64,000 bases of DNA from Mesorhizobium sp. NZP2298 (GCF_013170825.1 NZ_CP033365.1:4414001-4478000), one strand, 5' to 3'; shown: positions 44,592-56,094, counted from the stretch's first letter. A program made the numbers and translations. The notes: generated by a model not told the origin, from the letters alone.

Positions 44592-45188
44592 TTACCGCGC
44601 CTTGGTGGCCGCAGCCAGCACGGCTTCGATCTCGGCGGTCACCGCATCGATGCTGGCCATGCCGTCGACCGTCCTGAGCTTGCCCTTGGCGTAATAGTAG
44701 CCGGTCAGCGGAGCGGTCTTCTTGTAGTACTCGCGCAGACGTTCTTCGAACACCGCCGGATTGTCGTCCTTGCGCACCGGCAGGCCGGCGGCCTTGGCGT
44801 CCTCGGCGCGCTTGACGATGCGGCCGACCAGGGCCCTGTCGTCGACGACCAGTTCGATGACCGTGTCGAGGTCGATGCCACGTTCGGAAAGCATCTGATC
44901 AACCGCATCGGCCTGCACCAGCGTGCGCGGATAGCCATCGAGGATGAACCCCTTGGCGCAATCGGCCTGATCGATCCGCTCGGCAACGATCGCGTTGACG
45001 ATGGCGTCGGACACCAGTTCACCGGCATCCATCACTGCCTTGGCACGCTTGCCGACCTCGGTTCCGGCCTGGACGGCGGCACGCAGCATATCGCCCGTCG
45101 AGAGCTGAGGTATGCCGTGTTTTTCTACCAGTCTTTGTGCTTGTGTCCCCTTGCCCGCTCCTGGCGGCCCAAGCAAAATCAACCTCAT
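44592..45188 (-). CDS. adk: Adenylate kinase (short form)
   Basis: Converts AMP and ATP to two ADP. P-loop [16 protein letters not shown] (residues 5-20), AMP site [19 protein letters not shown], then [20 protein letters not shown] and [15 protein letters not shown]. The LID is the short type with no zinc Cys, typical of alphaproteobacteria (198 aa). The ATG overlaps the secY stop codon (ATGA), so the two are translationally coupled. secY-adk order is the usual spc end. Confidence 0.97.
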   Translation of the reverse strand: MRLILLGPPGAGKGTQAQRLVEKHGIPQLSTGDMLRAAVQAGTEVGKRAKAVMDAGELVSDAIVNAIVAERIDQADCAKGFILDGYPRTLVQADAVDQMLSERGIDLDTVIELVVDDRALVGRIVKRAEDAKAAGLPVRKDDNPAVFEERLREYYKKTAPLTGYYYAKGKLRTVDGMASIDAVTAEIEAVLAAATKAR

Positions 45189-46525
45189 CTGGCTTTCTTC
45201 CCCCCGCGCAGCTTCGACTTCTTGATCAGGCCTTCATACTGGTGCGCGATCAGGTGACCCTGAATCTGCGCGACCGTATCGAGCGTGACACTGACCACAA
45301 TCAGAAGCGATGTGCCACCAAGGTAGAATGGTACGCCAGTCGCCGAGATCAGGAACTCCGGCAGCAGGCACACCAGCACCAGATAGATGGCGCCGACGAC
45401 GGTGATGCGGGTGAGAACGTAATCGATATAATCGGCGGTGCGCTCGCCCGGACGATAGCCCGGGATGAAGCCCGAATGCTTCTTGAGCTGGTCGGCGGTG
45501 TCCTTCGGGTTGAAGACAATCGCTGTGTAGAAGAAGGCGAAGAAAACGATCATCGCCGCATAAAACAGCATGTAGAGTGGCTGGCCATGGCCAAGCGAAG
45601 CCAGGATGGTGCTCGCCCAGGCCGGCATGTTGGTCGTCTGCGAGAAGCCGGCGATGGTGGCCGGCAGCAAGAGCAGCGACGACGCGAAGATCGGCGGAAT
45701 GACGCCCGACGTGTTGAGCTTCAGCGGCAAATGCGAGGTATCGCCCTGGAACATGCGATTGCCGACCTGCCGCTTCGGATACTGGATCAGCAGGCGGCGC
45801 TGGGCGCGCTCGAAGAACACTATGAGCGCGATGACCACGATGGCCAGAACGATGATCGCAAGGATCAGGCCGGTCGACAGGGCGCCGGTGCGGCCGAGTT
45901 CCAGCGTGCCGGAGATGGCATGCGGCAGGCCCGCGACGATGCCGGAGAAGATGATCAGCGAAATACCGTTGCCGATGCCGCGCGCGGTGATCTGCTCGCC
46001 GAGCCACATCAGGAACATGGTGCCGCCGACCAGCGTGACGACGGTCGAGATGCGGAAGAACATGCCGGGATCGCTGACGATGCCGTTACCGCCTTCCAGG
46101 CCCACCGAAATGCCGTAGGCCTGAACCAGTGCGAGCAGCACCGTGCCGTAGCGCGTGTACTGGTTGATGACCTTGCGGCCCTGTTCGCCTTCCTTCTTCA
46201 GTGCTTCCAGCGACGGGATGACCGAGGTCATCAGCTGCATGATGATGGAGGCGGAGATGTAGGGCATGATGCCGAGCGCGAAGATCGCCATGCGCTGCAC
46301 GGCGCCGCCCGCGAACATGTTGAACATGCCGAGGACGCCCTTGCTCTGCGAGGAGAATGCCTGGGCGAAGGCGTCGGGGTTGATGCCGGGAAGCGGGATG
46401 TAGGTGCCGAGGCGGTAGACGAGCAACGCGCCGATGGTGAACCAGATGCGTTTCTTCAGGTCCTCCGCCTTGGCGAAGGCCGAGAAATTCAGATTCGAGG
46501 CTAGTTGTTCAGCAGCCGAAGCCAT
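45185..46525 (-). CDS. secY: Preprotein translocase subunit SecY
   Basis: Ten-helix channel of the Sec translocon. [65 protein letters not shown]-like loops, [20 protein letters not shown] and [20 protein letters not shown], with the C-terminal MQTQ...[21 protein letters not shown] tail. 446 aa. GGAG lies about 8 nt before the ATG. It follows rplO after a 194-nt gap that holds a strong hairpin. Confidence 0.97.
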   Translation of the reverse strand: MASAAEQLASNLNFSAFAKAEDLKKRIWFTIGALLVYRLGTYIPLPGINPDAFAQAFSSQSKGVLGMFNMFAGGAVQRMAIFALGIMPYISASIIMQLMTSVIPSLEALKKEGEQGRKVINQYTRYGTVLLALVQAYGISVGLEGGNGIVSDPGMFFRISTVVTLVGGTMFLMWLGEQITARGIGNGISLIIFSGIVAGLPHAISGTLELGRTGALSTGLILAIIVLAIVVIALIVFFERAQRRLLIQYPKRQVGNRMFQGDTSHLPLKLNTSGVIPPIFASSLLLLPATIAGFSQTTNMPAWASTILASLGHGQPLYMLFYAAMIVFFAFFYTAIVFNPKDTADQLKKHSGFIPGYRPGERTADYIDYVLTRITVVGAIYLVLVCLLPEFLISATGVPFYLGGTSLLIVVSVTLDTVAQIQGHLIAHQYEGLIKKSKLRGGKKAR

Positions 46526-46622
46526 GCCTGATTCTCCGCTTGGTAACGCTTGATGGCCCGTGAGGTCAGGCGGTGCGTTTCACCGAAGCTCACGAGATAA
46601 GCTCCGGGCTGTAAACATGCAA

Positions 46623-46644
46623 GCGGCCGCGTTGACGCGGCCGC
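46623..46644. repeat. Perfect 9-bp GC hairpin between rplO and secY
   Basis: GCGGCCGCG (46623-46631) pairs with CGCGGCCGC (46636-46644) around TTGA. With no T-tract on either side it is unlikely to be a terminator; it may be a processing or attenuation site that lowers secY relative to ribosomal genes. Confidence 0.6.
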
Positions 46645-46719
46645 CTAATTGAGCTGGTCAAAGCGCAATCGTGAGCGAAAACTGGATCCCACTCTTGCCG
46701 ATCACGCTTCAAATCGCCG

Positions 46720-47193
46720 TTACTCGGCAGCTGCCTTTTCCGGCAACTTGACCGAGCCGCCGGCCTTCTCGATCTTCTCGATCGCGGCCTTGGAGGCGCC
46801 GGCCACGTCGAAGGCGAGCTTTGCCTTGAGCTCGCCGTCGGACAGCACGCGTACGCCATCCTTGACGCGGCGGATGACGCCGGCGGCGACAAGCGCCTCG
46901 GCCGTCACGGTTGCCTTGGCGTCAAGCTTCTTGGCGTCGACGGCTTCCTGGATACGAGCCAGCGAGACGACAACGAAGCTCTTGGCGAAGAGGTTGTTGA
47001 AGCCGCGCTTCGGCAGGCGCCTGTAGAGCGGCATCTGGCCGCCCTCGAAGCCGTTGATGGCGACGCCGGAGCGTGCCTTCTGGCCCTTGACGCCGCGACC
47101 GGCGGTCTTGCCCGAGCCGGAACCGATGCCGCGGCCGAGACGCTTCTTGGAGTGCGTCGCGCCGTCCTTGTCACGCAGATCGTTGAGTTTCAT
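46720..47193 (-). CDS. rplO: 50S ribosomal protein L15
   Basis: Late-assembly large-subunit protein. [20 protein letters not shown], then [20 protein letters not shown] and [19 protein letters not shown] are canonical. The last part, [20 protein letters not shown], is the usual tail. 157 aa. It precedes secY in the spc block. Confidence 0.98.
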   Translation of the reverse strand: MKLNDLRDKDGATHSKKRLGRGIGSGSGKTAGRGVKGQKARSGVAINGFEGGQMPLYRRLPKRGFNNLFAKSFVVVSLARIQEAVDAKKLDAKATVTAEALVAAGVIRRVKDGVRVLSDGELKAKLAFDVAGASKAAIEKIEKAGGSVKLPEKAAAE

Positions 47194-47215
47194 CTGAGTT
47201 CTCCTGCGCTTTGGC

Positions 47216-47413
47216 TCAGCCCTCGTCCACGACGCGGACGAGATGCTGAACGGCGGCGATCATGCCGCGCACGGAAGGCGTATCTTCCAGCGTGCGCTGC
47301 TTGTGCATCTTGTTGAGGCCGAGGCCGACCAGCGTCGCGCGCTGTTCCTTCGGACGGCGGATCGGCGAACCGATCTGCTCAACGGTGATGGTCTTGGTTG
47401 CTTTCTTGGCCAT
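47216..47413 (-). CDS. rpmD: 50S ribosomal protein L30
   Basis: [20 protein letters not shown], then [20 protein letters not shown] and [16 protein letters not shown] give the standard short L30 (65 aa). I start at 47413; a TTG two codons upstream is in frame but has a poorer ribosome site. It lies between rpsE and rplO. Confidence 0.97.
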   Translation of the reverse strand: MAKKATKTITVEQIGSPIRRPKEQRATLVGLGLNKMHKQRTLEDTPSVRGMIAAVQHLVRVVDEG

Positions 47414-47436
47414 GGTCAAAATCCCTGGTCAGTCGA

Positions 47437-48000
47437 CTATTCTTCAGCCGCAACGGCGGTGCCGCGGCGGGCCTGAAGGGTCGAATACTTGATGCCGCGA
47501 GCGGCAGCGACATCCTTGGGATGCATCTGGCTCTTGAGCGCGTCGAAGGTGGCGCGGACCATGTTGTAAGGGTTCGACGACCCCATCGACTTGGCGACCA
47601 CGTCATGCATGCCGAGCGTCTCGAAGACGGCGCGCATCGGGCCGCCGGCGATGATGCCGGTACCCTGCTTGGCGGCACGCAGCAGAACGCGTCCGGCGCC
47701 CCAGCGTCCCTCGACGTCGTGATGCAGCGTGCGACCCGAGCGCAGCGGCACGAAGATCATGTCGCGCTTCGCGGACTCGGTTGCCTTGCGGATCGCTTCC
47801 GGCACTTCGCGCGCCTTGCCGTGACCAAAGCCGACGCGGCCCTTCTGGTCGCCGACGACGACTAGTGCGGCGAAGCCGAAGCGACGACCACCCTTGACGA
47901 CCTTGGCCACGCGATTGATGTGGACCAGCTTGTCCACCATGCCGTCGTCGCGCTCTTCACGCTCGCGGCCGCGGCCGCCTTCCCTACGTTCCTGTGCCAT
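47437..48000 (-). CDS. rpsE: 30S ribosomal protein S5
   Basis: mRNA-entry and fidelity protein. [20 protein letters not shown] is the Arg-rich extension of this lineage. [20 protein letters not shown], then [20 protein letters not shown] and [20 protein letters not shown] follow. Start at 48000 with AAGGAACAGGA upstream; 187 aa. The frame extends 10 residues further upstream without need. Confidence 0.98.
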   Translation of the reverse strand: MAQERREGGRGREREERDDGMVDKLVHINRVAKVVKGGRRFGFAALVVVGDQKGRVGFGHGKAREVPEAIRKATESAKRDMIFVPLRSGRTLHHDVEGRWGAGRVLLRAAKQGTGIIAGGPMRAVFETLGMHDVVAKSMGSSNPYNMVRATFDALKSQMHPKDVAAARGIKYSTLQARRGTAVAAEE

Positions 48001-48077
48001 ATCCTGTTCCTTGTTCTTTTCCGGAAGCACGGGTTGATGATTGTCGACGCCACTTTGGGTCGCCGACGGTGAAAGAA

Positions 48078-48437
48078 TCAGAAGCTGAGACCGCCTTCGC
48101 GAGCAGCTTCAGCCAAGGCCTTGACACGGCCGTGATAGATGTAGGGGCCGCGGTCGAAGACGACTTCCTTGACGCCGGCCTTGGTCGCGCGCTCGGCGAT
48201 CAGCTTGCCAATCGCGGCGGCCGCAGCGGTGTCGGCACCGGTCTTGAGGGAACCCTTGAGGTCCTTCTCCAGCGTCGAGGCAGCGGCGATAGTGTGGCCC
48301 TTGGCGTCGTCGATCACCTGCACATAGATGTTCTTCGAGGTGCGGTGGACCGACAGACGCGGCCGCTCGCCGGCGACCTTCCTGATCTGACGACGGACGC
48401 GCTGCGCACGGCGCTGCGTGGATTCCTTGGTACCCAT
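48078..48437 (-). CDS. rplR: 50S ribosomal protein L18
   Basis: 5S rRNA-binding protein. [20 protein letters not shown], then [20 protein letters not shown] and [20 protein letters not shown]. Start at 48437, 119 aa; 7 upstream residues in frame are not used. Normal place between rplF and rpsE. Confidence 0.98.
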   Translation of the reverse strand: MGTKESTQRRAQRVRRQIRKVAGERPRLSVHRTSKNIYVQVIDDAKGHTIAAASTLEKDLKGSLKTGADTAAAAAIGKLIAERATKAGVKEVVFDRGPYIYHGRVKALAEAAREGGLSF

Positions 48438-48576
48438 GATGGTCTTCCTTGCCTTCAAAAAACGGGGGCCGCCATGTGCGGTAGGCGAAAGCGCCTCCCG
48501 CGACCGCTCCCCGCGGCGTTACACTTCCTTGGCTTGGCCCTTTCGAAAAGCCTGCGACTTTTCGGGGCCAGGCCCA

Positions 48577-49110
48577 CTACTTCTTCTTGCCTTCCTTGCG
48601 GACGATCTTCTCGCCAGCGTAGCGTACACCCTTGCCCTTGTAGGGCTCGGGACCGCGGTATTCGCGGATCTCGGCAGCCACCTGACCAACCTGCTGCTTG
48701 TCGATGCCGGCCACGGTGATCTCGGTCGGCTTCGGCACGGTGATGGTGATGCCGGCCGGCGTCTCGTAGACGACGTCATGGCTGAAGCCAAGTGCCAGCT
48801 GCAGGTTTTTGCCCTGAAGTGCAGCGCGGTAGCCGACGCCGGTGATCTCGAGCTTCTTCTCGAAGCCGTCCTTCACGCCCTGCAGGATGTTGACGATCTG
48901 CGTGCGCGACATGCCCCACTTGGAGCGGGCGGTCTTGGTCTGATCGCGCGGCTGGACAGCGATTTCGCTGCCTTCCATCTTGACCAGGACTTCGTCGTTC
49001 ACCACGAACTTCAGCTCGCCCTTGGGGCCCTTCGCCGTAACGGTCTGGCCGTTGACGGTCGCGGTCACGCCCTGCGGCAGCGAAACGGGTTTCTTTCCAA
49101 TACGAGACAT
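48577..49110 (-). CDS. rplF: 50S ribosomal protein L6
   Basis: Factor-binding-site protein near the sarcin-ricin loop. [20 protein letters not shown], then [29 protein letters not shown] and the C-terminal [20 protein letters not shown]. 177 aa. GAGGAC precedes the ATG. Between rpsH and rplR. Confidence 0.98.
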   Translation of the reverse strand: MSRIGKKPVSLPQGVTATVNGQTVTAKGPKGELKFVVNDEVLVKMEGSEIAVQPRDQTKTARSKWGMSRTQIVNILQGVKDGFEKKLEITGVGYRAALQGKNLQLALGFSHDVVYETPAGITITVPKPTEITVAGIDKQQVGQVAAEIREYRGPEPYKGKGVRYAGEKIVRKEGKKK

Positions 49111-49198
49111 TTTGTTGTCCTCGTCACTTCTCTTGTTTCAGGTCTCTGTCTTCGGAACGATCCGAAGACCGGATTCCACTTTGCGCTCAGCTGCCAGA

Positions 49199-49597
49199 TC
49201 AGAAAATCTGGCAGAGAATCTCGCCACCGACGTTCTGTTCGCGTGCCTCGTGATCGGCCATCACGCCCTTCGGCGTCGAAAGGATGGCGATGCCGAGGCC
49301 GTTGGCGACGTGCGGGATCGACTTGGCCGAGACGTAAACGCGGCGGCCCGGCTTCGAAACGCGGGCGATTTCGCGCACGACTGGCGCGCCATCGAAATAC
49401 TTCAGCTCGATTTCGATTTCGGACTTGCCGTTGTCGAAGTCGGTCTGGCTGTAGTCGCGGATATAGCCTTCAGCCTTCAGCACGTCGAGGACGCGGGTGC
49501 GCAAACGCGAGGCCGGCGTCGAGACACTCGACTTCTTGCGGCCGTAGGCGTTGCGGATGCGGGTCAGCATATCGCCGAGAGGATCGCTCAATGACAT
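49199..49597 (-). CDS. rpsH: 30S ribosomal protein S8
   Basis: 16S rRNA central-domain binder. [20 protein letters not shown], then [20 protein letters not shown] and [20 protein letters not shown], then [20 protein letters not shown]. 132 aa. GGAGG precedes the ATG by 7 nt. In many bacteria S8 represses the spc operon; no clear target structure was sought here. Confidence 0.98.
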   Translation of the reverse strand: MSLSDPLGDMLTRIRNAYGRKKSSVSTPASRLRTRVLDVLKAEGYIRDYSQTDFDNGKSEIEIELKYFDGAPVVREIARVSKPGRRVYVSAKSIPHVANGLGIAILSTPKGVMADHEAREQNVGGEILCQIF

Positions 49598-49609
49598 GTT
49601 ATGTCCTCC

Positions 49610-49915
49610 TTACCAGCTCGACTTGACCAGGCCCGGGATCTGGCCGTTATTGCCGAGATCACGAAGCGCGATGCGCGATACTTTGAGCTTGCGATAGTAG
49701 GCACGCGGGCGGCCGGTGACTTCGCAGCGGTTGCGGATGCGGATCTTGGCCGAGTTGCGCGGCAGGGCAGCAAGCTTGAGCTGAGCGCGGAAGCGCTCTT
49801 CCATCGGCTTGGACTGATCCATGATGATCGCCTTCAGGGCAGCGCGCTTGGGACCGTACTGGTCGGCAAGCTTGCGGCGCCTGTTGTTCTTCTCGACTGA
49901 GCTGGTCTTTGCCAT
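49610..49915 (-). CDS. rpsN: 30S ribosomal protein S14
   Basis: [20 protein letters not shown], then [20 protein letters not shown] and [40 protein letters not shown]. This is the long, zinc-free (C-minus) form of 101 aa, with one Cys only. Between rplE and rpsH. Confidence 0.98.
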   Translation of the reverse strand: MAKTSSVEKNNRRRKLADQYGPKRAALKAIIMDQSKPMEERFRAQLKLAALPRNSAKIRIRNRCEVTGRPRAYYRKLKVSRIALRDLGNNGQIPGLVKSSW

Positions 49916-49942
49916 TTCAGATTTTTCCTTTTCTCGCTGCCG

Positions 49943-50521
49943 TTACTGGCGGAAGGGGAAGTTGAAGGCCTTGAGCAATGCCCTGGCTTCGTCGTCCGTC
50001 TTCGCAGTCGTACAAACGATGACGTCCATGCCCCAGATCTGATCAACCTTGTCGTAGTTGATCTCCGGGAACACGATGTGCTCCTTGATGCCCATGGCGT
50101 AGTTGCCACGGCCATCGAAGCTCTTGGGGTTCAGTCCGCGGAAGTCGCGGACGCGCGGCAGCGCGATGTTCACGAGGCGGTCGAGGAACTCGTACATGCG
50201 CTCCTTGCGCAGCGTGACCTTGGCGCCGATCGGCATGTTCTCGCGGACCTTGAAGCCAGCGATCGAATTGCGGGCGCGGGTGACGACGGCCTTCTGGCCG
50301 GCGATCAGCGCCAGGTCTTCGGCCGCAACCGACGGCTTCTTGGAATCGGCGGTCGCTTCGCCGACACCCATGTTCAGCACGATCTTGTCGAGGCGCGGAA
50401 CCTGCATGTCGTTGTCGTAGCCGAACTGCTCCTGCAGCGCCTTGCGGATGGTCTCATTGTAGACCTGCTTGAGGCGCGGCGTGTTGGTTGCAGTAGCCTG
50501 CTTGGTTTGAGCCTTAGCCAT
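49943..50521 (-). CDS. rplE: 50S ribosomal protein L5
   Basis: Contacts 5S rRNA and P-site t[23 protein letters not shown], then [40 protein letters not shown] and [20 protein letters not shown]. 192 aa with start at 50521, overlapping the end of rplX by 8 nt. Lineage-typical short N-terminal extension. Confidence 0.98.
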   Translation of the reverse strand: MAKAQTKQATATNTPRLKQVYNETIRKALQEQFGYDNDMQVPRLDKIVLNMGVGEATADSKKPSVAAEDLALIAGQKAVVTRARNSIAGFKVRENMPIGAKVTLRKERMYEFLDRLVNIALPRVRDFRGLNPKSFDGRGNYAMGIKEHIVFPEINYDKVDQIWGMDVIVCTTAKTDDEARALLKAFNFPFRQ

Positions 50522-50828
50522 TGATGACTTCTCCCGAGCGCTTGGCGACGCGCACCTTCTTGCCGTCCTTCTGGAAGACGAAACCGACGCGGGTCGGCTT
50601 GCCATCCTTGGGGTCGGCCAGCGCGATGTTCGACAGCTGGATCGGCGCTTCCTTGGTGATGATCCCGCCCTCCTGGGACTGGGACTGCTTCTGGTGACGA
50701 CGGATCATGTTGACGCCGCGCACCAGCGCGGTGTCATCCTTCGGCTGAACCGAGAGGACTTCGCCCGAACGGCCCTTGTCCTTGCCGGCCAGCACGACGA
50801 CCTTGTCGCCTTTTCTAATCTTTTGCAT
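50514..50828 (-). CDS. rplX: 50S ribosomal protein L24
   Basis: Assembly initiator with a KOW motif: [20 protein letters not shown], then [20 protein letters not shown] and [20 protein letters not shown]. 104 aa. AAGGAGCCGGACC precedes the ATG. Overlaps rplE by 8 nt. Confidence 0.98.
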   Translation of the reverse strand: MQKIRKGDKVVVLAGKDKGRSGEVLSVQPKDDTALVRGVNMIRRHQKQSQSQEGGIITKEAPIQLSNIALADPKDGKPTRVGFVFQKDGKKVRVAKRSGEVING

Positions 50829-50840
50829 TGGTCCGGCTCC

Positions 50841-51209
50841 TTACAGCACTTCAGGCGCGAGCGAGATGATCTTCATGTGGTTCTTGGCGCGGAGTTCGCG
50901 CGGAACCGGTCCGAAGATACGCGTGCCGATCGGCTCTTTCTTGTTGTCGACGAGAACGGCCGCGTTCTTGTCGAAACGGATCACGCTGCCGTCCGGGCGG
51001 CGGATGTCCTTGGCCGTGCGAACCACGACCGCCTTCATCACATCGCCCTTCTTAACGCGGCCGCGCGGAATGGCTTCCTTGATGGACACCACGATGATGT
51101 CGCCCACGGAAGCGTATTTCCGCTTCGAGCCGCCCAGCACCTTGATGCACATGACACGACGCGCGCCGGAATTATCCGCCACGTCGAGGTTTGTTTGCAT
51201 CTGAATCAT
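50841..51209 (-). CDS. rplN: 50S ribosomal protein L14
   Basis: Forms bridge B8 and the RsfS site. [20 protein letters not shown], then [20 protein letters not shown] and [34 protein letters not shown]. 122 aa, canonical. First spc-type gene after rpsQ, with a 72-nt gap before it but no visible terminator. Confidence 0.98.
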   Translation of the reverse strand: MIQMQTNLDVADNSGARRVMCIKVLGGSKRKYASVGDIIVVSIKEAIPRGRVKKGDVMKAVVVRTAKDIRRPDGSVIRFDKNAAVLVDNKKEPIGTRIFGPVPRELRAKNHMKIISLAPEVL

Positions 51210-51281
51210 GACTGGCCGCCTTCTTCTTTTCTAACGGGACGGGTTTTTCACCCCTCCCCGGTCTGTCCAAAATTCGTTTGT

Positions 51282-51521
51282 TTACGCCTGGTCCGAAGAC
51301 ACAACGATCCAGCGCTTATCCTTGGAAATCGGCTTCGATTCCTGGATGAACACCTGATCGCCAACCTTGTGGGCGTTGTTCTCGTCGTGCGCCTTGTACT
51401 TCTTGGTCATGCGCACGGTCTTCTTCATCACGGGATGCGTGAAGCGCCGTTCGACCTTGACGACAACCGTCTTCTCGTTCTTGTCGCTGACGACGGTGCC
51501 CTGCAGAATGCGCTTTGGCAT
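51282..51521 (-). CDS. rpsQ: 30S ribosomal protein S17
   Basis: [20 protein letters not shown], then [20 protein letters not shown] and [20 protein letters not shown]. 79 aa. AAGGACG precedes the ATG. Last S10-type gene here, after rpmC. Confidence 0.98.
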   Translation of the reverse strand: MPKRILQGTVVSDKNEKTVVVKVERRFTHPVMKKTVRMTKKYKAHDENNAHKVGDQVFIQESKPISKDKRWIVVSSDQA

Positions 51522-51532
51522 GGTTTTCGTCC

Positions 51533-51733
51533 TTAAGCCTTCTTGGCCGCGGACTTTTCCGCAGCGATGGTCTTGATACGCGCAATGTCCTTGCGGACCT
51601 GCCTCACGCGCGCGGTCTTCTCGAGCTGGCCGGTGGCCTTCTGGAAGCGCAGATTGAACTGCTCCTTCTTCAGGCTGGCCAAATCGTCGGTCAGCTGGTC
51701 CTGGGTCTTGGTCCGGATGTCTTCGGCTTTCAT
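51533..51733 (-). CDS. rpmC: 50S ribosomal protein L29
   Basis: [20 protein letters not shown], then [20 protein letters not shown] and [20 protein letters not shown]. 66 aa with start at 51733; the longer open frame is spurious. Surface protein beside the exit tunnel. Confidence 0.97.
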   Translation of the reverse strand: MKAEDIRTKTQDQLTDDLASLKKEQFNLRFQKATGQLEKTARVRQVRKDIARIKTIAAEKSAAKKA

Positions 51734-51746
51734 GATCAGCCCGTCC

Positions 51747-52160
51747 TTATTCTGCGATGCGCTGTACGAAGCGCGTCCTGACCGAGAGCTTGGCCGCGCC
51801 GAGACGCAGCGCCTCACGGGCGGTTTCTTCACTGACGCCGTCGATCTCGAACATGATGCGGCCCGGCTTGACGCGCGCCGCCCAGTAGTCGACGGCGCCC
51901 TTGCCCTTGCCCATGCGGACTTCGGTCGGCTTCGACGTGACCGGCAGATCCGGGAAAATACGGATCCAGACGCGGCCAGCGCGCTTCATTTCGCGGGTGA
52001 TCGCGCGGCGGGCCGCCTCGATCTCACGCGCGGTGACGCGGTTCGGCTCAAGCGCCTTCAGCCCGAAACCACCGAAATCCAGGTTGGTGCCGCCCTTTGC
52101 GGTACCATGGATACGGCCCTTGAACTGCTTGCGGAACTTTGTGCGCTTTGGCTGCAGCAT
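51747..52160 (-). CDS. rplP: 50S ribosomal protein L16
   Basis: [20 protein letters not shown], then [40 protein letters not shown] and [20 protein letters not shown]. 137 aa. GGAG lies 8 nt before the ATG. A-site-near large-subunit protein. Confidence 0.98.
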   Translation of the reverse strand: MLQPKRTKFRKQFKGRIHGTAKGGTNLDFGGFGLKALEPNRVTAREIEAARRAITREMKRAGRVWIRIFPDLPVTSKPTEVRMGKGKGAVDYWAARVKPGRIMFEIDGVSEETAREALRLGAAKLSVRTRFVQRIAE

Positions 52161-52187
52161 CGTTCTAACTCCAAATTCCTAAATGTC

Positions 52188-52913
52188 TCAGGCGTTTTCG
52201 CGACGACGACCGCGTTCGCGATCACCACCACCGCCATGCGCTGCATCACCCTCGGTCGCGCGACGTTCCGAAGCCATCGGGTCGTGCTCGAGGATCTCGC
52301 CCTTGAATACCCAGACCTTGACGCCGCAGATGCCGTACGCCGTATTCGCCTCGGCCGTGCCGTAGTCGACATCGGCGCGCAGCGTGTGCAGCGGCACGCG
52401 GCCTTCGCGGTACCACTCCATGCGGGCGATTTCAGCGCCGCCCAGACGGCCGGAGCAGTTGATGCGGATGCCTTCGGCACCGAGGCGCATCGCCGACTGC
52501 ACGGCGCGCTTCATGGCGCGGCGGAACGCGATACGGCGCTCGAGCTGCTGGGCGATCGACTGGGCGACCAGGGTCGCGTCGATTTCCGGCTTGCGCACTT
52601 CGACGATGTTGAGGTGCGTCTCGGACTTCGTCATCTCCATCAGCTTCTTGCGGAGCTTCTCGATGTCGGCGCCCTTCTTGCCGATGATCAGGCCCGGGCG
52701 CGCGGCATGGATGGTGACGCGGCACTTCTTGTGCGGGCGCTCGATCACGACCTTGGAGATCGCGGCCTGCTTGAGTTCCTTCTCAAGATACTTGCGAATC
52801 TTGATGTCCTCATGCAGCAGCTTGCCGTACTCGCCGGTGTTCGCGAACCAGCGCGAATCCCAGGTCCGGTTGATGCCGAGGCGAAGACCGATCGGATTGA
52901 CTTTCTGGCCCAT
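52188..52913 (-). CDS. rpsC: 30S ribosomal protein S3
   Basis: mRNA-entry helicase protein with a KH domain: [20 protein letters not shown], then [20 protein letters not shown] (GxxG) and [20 protein letters not shown]. The C-terminal tail is basic ([10 protein letters not shown]). 241 aa. Its ATG shares one base with the rplV stop codon (TAATG). Confidence 0.98.
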   Translation of the reverse strand: MGQKVNPIGLRLGINRTWDSRWFANTGEYGKLLHEDIKIRKYLEKELKQAAISKVVIERPHKKCRVTIHAARPGLIIGKKGADIEKLRKKLMEMTKSETHLNIVEVRKPEIDATLVAQSIAQQLERRIAFRRAMKRAVQSAMRLGAEGIRINCSGRLGGAEIARMEWYREGRVPLHTLRADVDYGTAEANTAYGICGVKVWVFKGEILEHDPMASERRATEGDAAHGGGGDRERGRRRENA

Positions 52914-53302
52914 TATGCGGCCTCCCCTTTTTCTTCGACTTCACGAACGACGATCGTGAGGTGCGAGAACGGCTTCTCGATACGGCTGGCGCGACCACGG
53001 CCACGAGCGTGGAACCGCTTCATGACAATCGACTTGCCGACATAGGCTTCCGCCACCACCAGCGCATCGACGTCGAGGTCGTGGTTGTTTTCCGCGTTGG
53101 CGATCGCCGATTCCAGCGTCTTCTTGACCGTGCCGGAAATCCGCTTGGCCGAGAATTCGAGGTCGGAAAGCGCTGTCGCGACCTTCTTGCCGCGGATCAG
53201 CGCGGCAACGAGGTTCAGCTTCTGCGGGCTGATACGGATCGTGCGCAACACGGCGCGCGCTTCGTTATCAGCAAGCCTGCGCGGAGCTTTGGCCTTGCCC
53301 AT
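52913..53302 (-). CDS. rplV: 50S ribosomal protein L22
   Basis: Exit-tunnel protein. [20 protein letters not shown], then [40 protein letters not shown] and [20 protein letters not shown]. 129 aa. Two nucleotides separate it from rpsS upstream; overlaps rpsC by one. Confidence 0.98.
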   Translation of the reverse strand: MGKAKAPRRLADNEARAVLRTIRISPQKLNLVAALIRGKKVATALSDLEFSAKRISGTVKKTLESAIANAENNHDLDVDALVVAEAYVGKSIVMKRFHARGRGRASRIEKPFSHLTIVVREVEEKGEAA

Positions 53303-53304
53303 GA

Positions 53305-53583
53305 TTATTTCCTCTTCGCCTTCTTATCCGCGCCGTGACCGTAATAAGTCCGCGTCGGAGCGAATTCACCGAACTTATGACCGACCATGTCCTCGTTCAC
53401 CGAAACGGGAACATGCTTCTGGCCGTTGTAGACACCGAAGGTGAAGCCGACGAACTGCGGCAGGATGGTGGAGCGACGGCTCCACATCTTGATCACCTCA
53501 TTGCGACCACCTTCACGAACCTTGTCCACCTTCTTGAGAAGGTAGCCGTCGATGAAGGGGCCTTTCCAAATAGAACGAGTCAC
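53305..53583 (-). CDS. rpsS: 30S ribosomal protein S19
   Basis: [20 protein letters not shown], then [20 protein letters not shown] and [20 protein letters not shown]. 92 aa. Head protein that works with S13. Between rplB and rplV. Confidence 0.98.
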   Translation of the reverse strand: MTRSIWKGPFIDGYLLKKVDKVREGGRNEVIKMWSRRSTILPQFVGFTFGVYNGQKHVPVSVNEDMVGHKFGEFAPTRTYYGHGADKKAKRK

Positions 53584-53599
53584 TTGGCGTTACCTCTTC

Positions 53600-54433
53600 T
53601 TAGCTCTTGCGCTGATGGCGCGAGCGCAGGATGAACTTGTCGGTCGCCTTGTTGGACCGCGTCTTCTTGCCCTTGGTCGGCTTGCCCCACGGGCTGACCG
53701 GATGACGGCCACCGGAGGTGCGGCCTTCACCACCGCCGTGCGGATGGTCGACCGGGTTCATGGTCACGCCGCGATTGTGCGGGCGCTTGCCGCGCCAAAC
53801 CGTGCGGCCGGCCTTGCCATCGTTGATGTTGCCGTGGTCGGGGTTCGACACGGCGCCGACCGTGGCCATGCAGGAGCCGTGAACGACACGCTGCTCGCCC
53901 GAGTTGAGGCGCAGGATCGCCATGCCCTGGTCGCGACCGACGAGCTGGGCGTAACCGCCAGCCGAACGGGCAACCTGGCCGCCCTTGCCCGGCTTCAGCT
54001 CGATGTTGTGGACGATCGTGCCGACCGGCATCGATGCCAGCGGCATCGCATTGCCCGGCTTCACGTCGACCGCTTCGCCAGCCACGATCTTGTCGCCGGC
54101 GGCAAGGCGCTGCGGGGCGATGATGTAGGACAGCTCGCCATCGTCGTACTTGATCAGCGCGATGAAAGCGGTGCGGTTCGGATCGTATTCAATGCGCTCG
54201 ACCGTGCCGACGACGTCGAACTTGCGGCGCTTGAAGTCGATGATGCGGTACGAACGTTTGTGACCACCGCCGATGAAGCGGGCGGTGATGCGGCCGTAAT
54301 TGTTGCGGCCGCCCGACTTGGTCAGGCCCTCGGTCAGACCCTTGACGGGCTTGCCCTTGTAGAGGCCCGAGCGGTCGACGATGACCAGCTGACGGGTGCT
54401 CGGCGTTACCGGGTTGAATTTTTTCAGTGCCAT
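53600..54433 (-). CDS. rplB: 50S ribosomal protein L2
   Basis: Essential for subunit joining and peptidyl transfer. [20 protein letters not shown], then [40 protein letters not shown], and [20 protein letters not shown], which contains the conserved His near the catalytic centre. 277 aa. Between rplW and rpsS. Confidence 0.98.
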   Translation of the reverse strand: MALKKFNPVTPSTRQLVIVDRSGLYKGKPVKGLTEGLTKSGGRNNYGRITARFIGGGHKRSYRIIDFKRRKFDVVGTVERIEYDPNRTAFIALIKYDDGELSYIIAPQRLAAGDKIVAGEAVDVKPGNAMPLASMPVGTIVHNIELKPGKGGQVARSAGGYAQLVGRDQGMAILRLNSGEQRVVHGSCMATVGAVSNPDHGNINDGKAGRTVWRGKRPHNRGVTMNPVDHPHGGGEGRTSGGRHPVSPWGKPTKGKKTRSNKATDKFILRSRHQRKS

Positions 54434-54455
54434 TGTTCTGTCCTCGCGGCCTTGC

Positions 54456-54749
54456 TCAGAGACCCGTCGCGACGTCGATCGACTGGCCGTCGGCCAGCGT
54501 CACGATCGCCTTCTTGACGTCGCTCTGGCGGCCGATCGTGCCGCGGAAGCGCTTGATCTTGCCCTTGCGGACAAGCGTGTTCACGGCCATCACCTTGACG
54601 CCGAACAGCGCTTCGACGGCGGCCTTGATTTCCGGCTTCGACGCCTTCTTGGCGACGTTGAAGACGACCTGGTTCTGCTCGGAAGCCATGGTCGACTTTT
54701 CGGTGATCGCCGGGCTGACGATCACGTCGTAGTGACGAAGGTCGGTCAT
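54456..54749 (-). CDS. rplW: 50S ribosomal protein L23
   Basis: Docking site of trigger factor and SRP at the tunnel exit. [20 protein letters not shown], then [20 protein letters not shown] and [20 protein letters not shown]. 97 aa. The ATG overlaps the rplD stop codon by 4 nt. Confidence 0.98.
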   Translation of the reverse strand: MTDLRHYDVIVSPAITEKSTMASEQNQVVFNVAKKASKPEIKAAVEALFGVKVMAVNTLVRKGKIKRFRGTIGRQSDVKKAIVTLADGQSIDVATGL

Positions 54750-55366
54750 TTAAAGCGCTCCTCGAGAGCCTCGACGGCGGCCTTGGAAAGGACCAGCGTG
54801 CCGCGGCGCAAAATGTCGTAGACGTTGATGCCCTGGATGGGCAGCACGTCGATGTTGGGGATGTTGGTCGCGGCCAGCTTGAAGTTCTTGTCAAGCTCGG
54901 CACCACCGATCACCAGGGCATTGCTCAGGCCCAGCGTCGCGAAATTCGCGATCAGCGCCTTGGTCTTGGCCTCGGTCAGCTTCAGCTCGTCGATGACGAT
55001 GATCGACGCGCTCTTGGCCTTGGCCGAGAGAGCATGCTTCAAGCCCAGAGCACGCACCTTTTTCGGCAGGTCGTGCTCGTGGCTGCGAACGACCGGGCCG
55101 TGGGCCTTGCCGCCGCCGCGGAACTGCGGAGCGCGTGCCGAGTGGTGACGGGCGCGGCCCGTACCCTTCTGCTTGTACATCTTGGCGCCGGTGCGCGCGA
55201 TTTCGGCGCGGCCCTTGGCCTTGTGCGTGCCCTGCTGCTTCTTGGCAAGCTGCCAGCGCACGACGCGCTGCAGGATGTCCTCGCGCGGGTCAAGGCCGAA
55301 AATCTCCTCGGAGAGTTTCACCTTGCCGGCGTCCTTGCCGCCAAGCGTTGTGATCTTGAGATCCAT
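54746..55366 (-). CDS. rplD: 50S ribosomal protein L4
   Basis: [20 protein letters not shown], then [40 protein letters not shown] and the tunnel loop region. 206 aa. L4 represses S10 operon expression in enterobacteria; no such leader was recognised here. ATG shares one base with the rplC stop codon. Confidence 0.98.
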   Translation of the reverse strand: MDLKITTLGGKDAGKVKLSEEIFGLDPREDILQRVVRWQLAKKQQGTHKAKGRAEIARTGAKMYKQKGTGRARHHSARAPQFRGGGKAHGPVVRSHEHDLPKKVRALGLKHALSAKAKSASIIVIDELKLTEAKTKALIANFATLGLSNALVIGGAELDKNFKLAATNIPNIDVLPIQGINVYDILRRGTLVLSKAAVEALEERFK

Positions 55367-56094
55367 TATTCCGCTCCCTCTGTGGCCGGAGCCTCGTTCT
55401 TAGCAGCACTTCCTGCTGCAACTGGGCGGATCGCGGCGGGCTTCGGCGCATTGGCCGGCAGTGCCACCTTGGCCGCATCGCGGACCAGGATCCAGGCGCC
55501 CTTCGATCCGGGAACCGCTCCGCGGATCAGGATCAGGCCGCGGTCGGCATCGGTCGAGACGATCTCGACGTTCTGCGTGGTGACGCGGGTGTCGCCCATA
55601 TGACCGGCCATCTTCTTGCCCTTGAACACCTTGCCGGGGTCCTGGCGCTGGCCGGTCGAACCGTGCGTACGGTGCGAGACCGAGTTACCGTGCGTCGCGC
55701 GGCCACCACCCATGTGGTGGCGCTTGATGACGCCCTGAAAACCCTTGCCGATCGTCGTGCCCGTCACATCGACCTTCTGGCCGGCGACGAAGTGCTCGAC
55801 GGTGATCTCGGCGCCGACATCGATCATGTTGTCGGCGGAGACGCGGAACTCGGCGACCTTCGCCTTCGGCTCGACGGAAGCGGTCGCGAAATGGCCGCGC
55901 ATCGCCTTCGACGTGTTCTTCACCTTGGCGAGGCCAACGCCGAGCTGAACGGCGGTGTAGCCATTCTTCTCCTGCGTGCGCTGCGCCACGACCTGGCAGT
56001 TCTCCATCTGGAGAACAGTGACGGGAACATGTTCCCCGGCATCGTTGTAGATGCGGGTCATTCCCACCTTCTTTGCAATCACACCTGAACGCAT
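55366..56094 (-). CDS. rplC: 50S ribosomal protein L3
   Basis: [20 protein letters not shown], then [40 protein letters not shown] and [20 protein letters not shown]. 242 aa with start at 56094 (AAGGA 9 nt upstream). The last 25 residues are an Ala/Pro-rich tail ([17 protein letters not shown]) seen in rhizobia. Confidence 0.98.
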   Translation of the reverse strand: MRSGVIAKKVGMTRIYNDAGEHVPVTVLQMENCQVVAQRTQEKNGYTAVQLGVGLAKVKNTSKAMRGHFATASVEPKAKVAEFRVSADNMIDVGAEITVEHFVAGQKVDVTGTTIGKGFQGVIKRHHMGGGRATHGNSVSHRTHGSTGQRQDPGKVFKGKKMAGHMGDTRVTTQNVEIVSTDADRGLILIRGAVPGSKGAWILVRDAAKVALPANAPKPAAIRPVAAGSAAKNEAPATEGAE

